From Pseudarthrobacter sp. GA104 (GTDB lineage Bacteria > Actinomycetota > Actinomycetes > Actinomycetales > Micrococcaceae), in NCBI RefSeq assembly GCF_009741265.1, contig NZ_WOWL01000001.1, positions 2,170,001 to 2,234,000 of the forward strand: a DNA stretch of 64,000 bases, given 5' to 3'. The notes below the pieces were generated by a model. That model did not search any database and had not been told where the DNA came from. It saw only the letters and a program-made list of their open reading frames with translations. Both the position numbers and the translations under genes were made by a program. Below are positions 59,263-64,000 of this stretch, piece by piece. Position 1 is the first letter of the stretch; each line of letters starts with the position of its first letter.

Positions 59263-60709
59263 GGCTCTTCGCGGTTGGTGGTGAAACGGGTTCCGTGTCT
59301 TGAAAGCTGAAGGGCTCGTAGCCCTGCTGTGATGGATGTTCTCTACGCATTCATCAAGAGTCAGGAGCTACGAGCCTTGATCGAGCCTACTTCGCCGCGC
59401 CCCGATGCTGCCACCGCCATTTTCAACCTGCCCGACTACCGAGTCACCGGCACCGAGGTCCTCTCCTTCGGCCAGCGGCGGATCCGGGTCGTGGCCACCA
59501 CAGAGGCCGGTTGCCCGTCGTGTGGCGTGATCAGCACCCGGGCTCATTCCCGTCGGCCACAACGGTTGCGGGACATTCCTGTCGCCGGGCCGGTCGAAGT
59601 AGTCTGGGCCAAGCGGAGATTCTTCTGCGATGAGTACCTGTGCCCCCGCCGGACATTCACTGAAGAGACCACCCAGGTCCCGCGCCGGGCACGGTCCACC
59701 CGCCGGCTCCGTGAGGCCCTGGTGGCTGCCGTCATCGGCTCCGGCAGGGCCGCCGCGGAGGCCGCCGCTTCGTTCGGTGTCTCGTGGTGGCTGGTCCAGC
59801 GGGCTCTGGATTCGGCGGCGCTGACGCTGCCTGATGTAGATGCCCTGGCCCCGCGGATGCTCGGCATCGATGAACACCGCTACCGGTCCGTGCGGTTCTT
59901 CCGCGACCCCGCCACCAAGGCCTGGAAACGCTACGAACCCTGGATGACCACCATTGTCGATCTCGACACCGGACAAGTCCTTGGCATCGTGGATGGCCGC
60001 GACAGTGAGTGCGTCGGGGACTGGCTGTTCGCCCGTCCGCTTCAGTGGCGCCTGGGCGTGCAGGTCGTTGCCATCGACCCCTCGGCGGCGTTCCGCAAGG
60101 CCCTGCGGATGTGGCTGCCACGCACCGCTGTCTCGGTCGACGCGTTCCACCTGGTCAAGCTCGGCAACGACATGCTCACCGAAGTCCGTCAACGACTCAC
60201 CCAGCAGACCCATGGTCGGCGGGGGCGCTCCGTTGACCCGGTCTGGGCCAACCGGCGACTGCTCCTGCGCGCCGGGGACACACTCTCGGACCGGGCACGG
60301 GACAGGCTCAGCACCGTGTTCGCAACCGACGATGCCACCGGGAAATTGCAGGCAGCGTGGCTTGTCAAGGAACAGCTCCGGGCCCTGCTGACTACCGGCT
60401 CTCTTGCCGACGCAGCCGCCGCGAAAGACCGGTTGCAGGTCCTGGTCGAGCGAGCCGCGCAGCCGGAGACGAACCGGCTCTGGCGCACGGTCTGCAGGTG
60501 GTGGAAAGAGATCGAAGTCCTCATTGTCACCGGTGCGACAACCGCGAAAGTGGAAGCCAACAACACCGCGATCAAACACATAAAAAGGACTGGCCGGGGA
60601 TTCACCAACGCACGCAACTACAAAACGCGTATCCTGTTGCGCAGTGCCGCCAGAACAGCGGCATGAACATCCCTCACGGCAGAACGTTCACCACGAACCG
60701 TGAAGAGCC
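59263..60709 (+). mobile_element. ISL3-family insertion sequence (1447 bp)
   Basis: Terminal inverted repeats begin GGCTCTTC at both ends and match at 21 of 23 positions (59263-59285 and 60687-60709 in reverse). They are flanked by the exact 8-bp duplication CGGAAACT (59255-59262 and 60710-60717), as expected for ISL3. The single transposase occupies most of it. Perfect ends and duplication imply a recent insertion. Confidence 0.95.
59329..60666 (+). CDS. ISL3-family transposase
   Basis: A 445-aa DDE transposase. The N-terminus has a zinc-finger-like CPSCGVIS and FFCDEYLCPRRTF. The DDE triad is in GIDEHRY (near 183), AIDPSAAF/SVDAFHLVKLG (near 255-285) and VEANNTAIKHIKRTGRGF (near 405-420). 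The start may be GTG 59329 or ATG 59332. Intact. Confidence 0.93.
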   Translation: MMDVLYAFIKSQELRALIEPTSPRPDAATAIFNLPDYRVTGTEVLSFGQRRIRVVATTEAGCPSCGVISTRAHSRRPQRLRDIPVAGPVEVVWAKRRFFCDEYLCPRRTFTEETTQVPRRARSTRRLREALVAAVIGSGRAAAEAAASFGVSWWLVQRALDSAALTLPDVDALAPRMLGIDEHRYRSVRFFRDPATKAWKRYEPWMTTIVDLDTGQVLGIVDGRDSECVGDWLFARPLQWRLGVQVVAIDPSAAFRKALRMWLPRTAVSVDAFHLVKLGNDMLTEVRQRLTQQTHGRRGRSVDPVWANRRLLLRAGDTLSDRARDRLSTVFATDDATGKLQAAWLVKEQLRALLTTGSLADAAAAKDRLQVLVERAAQPETNRLWRTVCRWWKEIEVLIVTGATTAKVEANNTAIKHIKRTGRGFTNARNYKTRILLRSAARTAA

Positions 60710-61006
60710 CGGAAACTCCTGCTGCCGGCACAAGGCCGGCGCAGCGGCAGGAGGCTGATCAACGAACCCCTGCTGGAGAAGCAGCGCGAAGACGTCTTCG
60801 TCCTGATGCACCAGCAGATCGGCGGTACGCGGTAGGCGGAGCAGCAGGCACGTGGACCGCCGCCCGTCCGCGGGAACGGTGCCGGCCATCAGCGAGCAGG
60901 CCGAATGGACGTGGGTCACCTTCTGGCTGGAGCCCATGCGGCGACGCGGGGGCTCCAGCTCGCGGGTGGCCCCTGTACCCGGCCGCTGCGGCGGTAAGCT
61001 CAAGCC

Positions 61007-62473
61007 ATGCAGGAGTCCCAGCCGCCGGAGCACCAAGAAAGGTTGCGCCTGGTGGTTCCCAGCCGGAGCGATGTCCTGCTGAGGAATTTCACGGAAGTGG
61101 TGGGCGGCCCCCTTGGATTCCGGGCCGCTCCGGGCGTTGTCTCCCCCGGCATCTTCACTGTGGAGCGGGTACTGATCCTGCTGACGGTGCTGGCGGCACT
61201 CGCGGGCACCTTGCTCAAGGGCTACTGCCGAGCCAACGGTTGGGAATCCCCCACCCAGTTCTACGCCACCTGCTACTCCGACTTCCCGGAACTCTTCCGG
61301 AACCGCGGGCTCGCGGAGGGACAGTTTCCCATCGTGGCCAGTGGAAGCCAGTTTGAGTACCCGGTCCTCACCGCCCTGATCGCGGGGGTAACGGCGTGGC
61401 TGGTTCCCGGTACCGGAGTGACGAACGCCCGGATCCTCGCCTATTTCGATATCAATGTTGCGCTTCTGGCCGCAGCCACGGTGGTTGCCGTCCTGGCTAC
61501 GGCCCGGATGACCAGCCGCCGCCCTTGGGATGCGGCCATGGTGGCGCTGGCGCCAGGCATCGTCCTGGCCGGCACCATTAATTGGGATCTCTGGGCGGTG
61601 GCACTGCTTGCCGTGGGGATGTATTTTTTTTCGCGGGAACGCCTGGTGCTTGCCGGAATCTTCATCGGGTTGGCCACGGCTGTGAAGCTGTATCCGCTGC
61701 TCATCCTGGGCGCCATGCTCCTTCTCGCCCTGCGGACCGGCCGCTTCCGGCCCCTGCTGACGACGGCGGTGGCCACCGGGGCCGCGTGGTTGGCAGTCAA
61801 CCTGCCGTTCGCCGTCGCAAATCCCTCCGGGTGGGCCTACTTCTTCCAGTACTCAGCCGACCGCGGCGCCGGGTACGGCTCACCGTGGTTTGCGTACAAC
61901 CTGCTGCTGAACAGGTTAAGGGGCCAGGAGCTGGGCGCCGACGCGGTGAACCTTCTGTCCTTCGGCCTGTTTGCGGCGGCCTGCGCCCTGATCGCACTCA
62001 TTGCCTTCACGGCGCCACGCCGCCCGCGCCTGGCCCAATTGGCGTTCCTGATAGTGGCGGCGTTCATCCTCACCAGTAAGGTCTACTCACCGCAGTATGT
62101 TGTCTGGCTGATTCCGCTGCTCGCGCTGGCCAGGCCGCGGTGGCGGGACTTCCTGGTCTGGCAGGGCATCGAAGGCCTGCATTGGGCCGCTGTGTGGATG
62201 TACCTTGGACAGGTGACCAGCGCGGGTTCCTCCCAGCACAACCTGGATATGCCCTACTACGTCCTGGCCGTGGCGGCGCACATGGTGGCCGTCGCCTACC
62301 TGATGGCCCGGGTGACGTGGGACATCTACGACCCCACCTACGATCCCGTCCGGCGGCACCATCTGGACGATCCCCACGGCGGACCCTTCACCGGCGCCCC
62401 GGACCGGTTCCGTCTGAACCTGCGCACCCCGGCGGACCCGGGCGCCCGGCGGAAGGCCGCATCCGATGCCTGA
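61007..62473 (+). CDS. GT87-family (DUF2029-type) membrane glycosyltransferase
   Basis: A 488-aa polytopic protein with about ten membrane segments. The YCRANGWESPTQFYATCYSDFP segment, the extracytoplasmic acidic stretch and ATAVKLYPLLILGAML match polyprenol-phosphate-mannose-dependent alpha-mannosyltransferases of actinobacteria. It likely adds a sugar to a lipid or protein at the outer face of the membrane. The ATG at 61007 lacks a strong ribosome site. Its end overlaps the next gene by 8 nt. Confidence 0.85.
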   Translation: MQESQPPEHQERLRLVVPSRSDVLLRNFTEVVGGPLGFRAAPGVVSPGIFTVERVLILLTVLAALAGTLLKGYCRANGWESPTQFYATCYSDFPELFRNRGLAEGQFPIVASGSQFEYPVLTALIAGVTAWLVPGTGVTNARILAYFDINVALLAAATVVAVLATARMTSRRPWDAAMVALAPGIVLAGTINWDLWAVALLAVGMYFFSRERLVLAGIFIGLATAVKLYPLLILGAMLLLALRTGRFRPLLTTAVATGAAWLAVNLPFAVANPSGWAYFFQYSADRGAGYGSPWFAYNLLLNRLRGQELGADAVNLLSFGLFAAACALIALIAFTAPRRPRLAQLAFLIVAAFILTSKVYSPQYVVWLIPLLALARPRWRDFLVWQGIEGLHWAAVWMYLGQVTSAGSSQHNLDMPYYVLAVAAHMVAVAYLMARVTWDIYDPTYDPVRRHHLDDPHGGPFTGAPDRFRLNLRTPADPGARRKAASDA

Positions 62474-63914
62474 CGTTGCGGTAGTGGGCGCCGGACCAAA
62501 CGGACTGGCGGCCGCAGCGGTGATGGCGCGGGCAGGGCTCTCCGTAGAGGTTTTCGAGGCTGCGGCCGAAATCGGCGGCGGGACGCGCACTGCGGAACTC
62601 ATGCAGCCGGGACACTTCCACGATGTCTGCTCGGCCGTCCACCCCATGGCCCTGGCATCGCCCTTCTTCCGCGCCTTCGAGCTGTCCCGGCGGGTGCAAC
62701 TCGTGACTCCCGTGCTGTCCTACGGCTCTCCCCTGGACGGCGGCCGGTCCGCCCTTGCCTACCGGTCCCTAGACCGGACGGCAGCGGGACTCGGGCGGGA
62801 CGGGGCCGCCTACCGGCGCCTCATGGGACCCTTGGTCCGCACCGTCGACGACGTCATGGACTTCACGCAGAACCAGCTCTTCCGTGTCCCCCGGAATCCC
62901 GTCGCTGCGGGCATCTTCGGCCTGCGGACCCTGGAGCAGGGCTCGGGACTGTGGAACACCCGGTTCCGCGAAGAACTTGCCCCTGCCCTCCTCAGCGGCG
63001 TCGCTGCCCACGCCGTGTCCCACCTGCCGTCACTGGCCGCGTCCGGGGCGGGACTGATGCTGGGGGCGCTGGGCCATGCTGAAGGTTGGCCCATTCCCCT
63101 GGGTGGTTCCGCCGCCATTGCCGCCGCCCTGGCGGAGGACATCAGGGCACACGGCGGGGTCCTCCACACGAACGCCCCGATAAACCGGCTGCAGGACCTC
63201 CCGGTCGCCCGGGCCACCCTGCTTGATGTAGCGCCGCGGGGACTGGCAGACATGGCCGGGGATTCCCTTCCCCACCGGTACCGCAAAGCGCTGGAGTCCT
63301 TCCGCTACGGGAATGGCTCGTGCAAGGTGGACTTCATTCTTTCCGGCCCCGTGCCGTGGACAGCTGCGGAACTGGCAGACGCCGGAACAGTCCACGTGGG
63401 CGGTACCAGGGCCGAACTCGCGCATGCGGAAAACGAGGTCAGCGCGGGCCGACACCCCGAGCGGCCGTATGTGCTGGTGGCCCAGCCTTCGCGCTTCGAT
63501 CCCGGCCGGGCTCCCGCCGGACGCCACACGCTGTGGACCTATTGCCACGTTCCTGCCGGTTCAACCAAGGACATGGCCGGGGCCATCACCGCCCAGCTGG
63601 AACGGTTTGCCCCCGGATTCCGGGACCTGGTGCTGGACACGAACGTGGTTACCGCGGCGCAGCTGGCAGAGTACAACCGGAATTACATCGGCGGGGACTT
63701 CAGTGCCGGGACCATGGACCTCCGCGGCCTGGTCCAGCGGCCGGTGGTGTCGCGGCATCCGTGGCGAACCCCGCTCCGGGGCGTCTACCTTTGCTCCTCC
63801 TCCACGCCGCCCGGCCCTGGGGTTACGGGCATGCCCGGCCTCCACGCGGCAACGCATGCGCTAAAGGACATATTCCAACTGCCCGTTCCAGCGCTGGGCC
63901 TGAACACGCCCTAG
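62466..63914 (+). CDS. FAD-dependent oxidoreductase, phytoene-desaturase-like
   Basis: A 482-aa flavoprotein. The N-terminal dinucleotide motif VAVVGAGPNGLAAAAVMARAGLSVEVFEAA is near 4-34, and the GGGTRT and C-terminal PGPGVTGMPGLHAATHAL motifs complete the NAD(P)-binding carotenoid/phytoene-dehydrogenase-like family. It oxidises C-C bonds in a lipophilic substrate. The overlap with the GT87 gene suggests an operon; no carotenoid synthase is seen nearby. Confidence 0.87.
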   Translation: MPDVAVVGAGPNGLAAAAVMARAGLSVEVFEAAAEIGGGTRTAELMQPGHFHDVCSAVHPMALASPFFRAFELSRRVQLVTPVLSYGSPLDGGRSALAYRSLDRTAAGLGRDGAAYRRLMGPLVRTVDDVMDFTQNQLFRVPRNPVAAGIFGLRTLEQGSGLWNTRFREELAPALLSGVAAHAVSHLPSLAASGAGLMLGALGHAEGWPIPLGGSAAIAAALAEDIRAHGGVLHTNAPINRLQDLPVARATLLDVAPRGLADMAGDSLPHRYRKALESFRYGNGSCKVDFILSGPVPWTAAELADAGTVHVGGTRAELAHAENEVSAGRHPERPYVLVAQPSRFDPGRAPAGRHTLWTYCHVPAGSTKDMAGAITAQLERFAPGFRDLVLDTNVVTAAQLAEYNRNYIGGDFSAGTMDLRGLVQRPVVSRHPWRTPLRGVYLCSSSTPPGPGVTGMPGLHAATHALKDIFQLPVPALGLNTP

Positions 63915-63983
63915 GACGCGGACCGCCTGCGAAGGGCCGCTGAATGGCCAATGGCCCCGGGCACAACGGGTGATAATGGCCGG

Positions 63984-64000
63984 ATGGGGAAATCAACAAA
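63984..64000 (+). CDS. Possible start of a further gene, cut by window end
   Basis: ATG at 63984 opens a frame MGKST that runs off the window. No ribosome site or family can be judged from five codons. Confidence 0.2.

Larger units (their letters stand above)
59243..60835 (+). pseudogene. 45-aa small ORF split by the IS element
   Basis: ATG at 59243 follows AAAGGAGGTGAT, a near-complete complement of the 16S rRNA tail. Codons before the IS (59243-59262) read MRKFRK plus two bases. Joining the base after the target duplication (60718) restores the frame: LLLPAQGRRSGRRLINEPLL then EKQREDVFVLMHQQIGGTR and a TAG at 60833-60835. Read into the IS the frame stops after 13 codons (MRKFRKLALRGWW). 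The intact product would be a basic 45-aa protein of unknown function. Confidence 0.75.

Overview
The window reads as chromosomal DNA of a high-GC Gram-positive actinobacterium. Gene order around the replication origin, GC-rich codon use, many GTG starts and strong AGGAGG-type ribosome sites point to the Micrococcaceae, most likely Arthrobacter or Pseudarthrobacter. The species cannot be named from the sequence alone.

Left part (1-8670): an accessory sugar-acid catabolic region. A Gfo/Idh/MocA dehydrogenase (cut by the window edge) diverges from a KDPG-type aldolase and a small P-loop kinase. These are followed by an MHS-family transporter, a xylose-isomerase-like TIM-barrel protein and a short-chain dehydrogenase. 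Two mirror-image 28-bp LacI-type tandem operators (989-1016 and 2481-2508) bracket the aldolase-kinase pair. A second small unit pairs a galactarate/talarate-dehydratase-like enolase with its probable GntR regulator, behind a perfect 8-bp inverted repeat.

Cell-envelope and division kinase operon (9210-18690): fhaA-fhaB-pstP-rodA-pbpA-pknA-pknB, mostly with overlapping stop and start codons, couples Ser/Thr phosphorylation to elongation and division peptidoglycan synthesis. Convergent to it are trpG/pabA, a 56-aa membrane protein and a class E sortase; crgA is divergent from the sortase. Then come tag, an AhpD-like protein, a rhomboid protease, a cyclophilin, a conserved membrane protein, a GT2 glycosyltransferase, an EamA transporter, tRNA-Ala, a 38-aa DLW-39 family gene and tRNA-Ile.

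Origin core (27737-45657): on the minus strand DUF3566-gyrA-gyrB-dciA-recF-gnd-dnaN-dnaA, and on the plus strand rpmH-rnpA-yidD-yidC-jag-rsmG-parA-parB. DnaA boxes lie on both sides of dnaA. The most striking stretch is 45658-50267: about 4.6 kb without a credible gene, carrying seven exact parS sites, two degenerate ones, a diverged tandem duplication around two of them, and a separate DnaA-box cluster. Another dense DnaA-box cluster lies at 21479-22552.

Right part (50268-64000): trxA-trxB, a pseudokinase/C-terminal-domain protein beside murJ, a Nudix hydrolase, the CCA-adding-type nucleotidyltransferase pcnA and a histidine phosphatase. Next is a region with two tiny well-translated ORFs, one of which is split by an ISL3-family element whose 8-bp target duplication is still perfect. 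The window ends with a GT87 mannosyltransferase-like protein and an FAD-dependent oxidoreductase.
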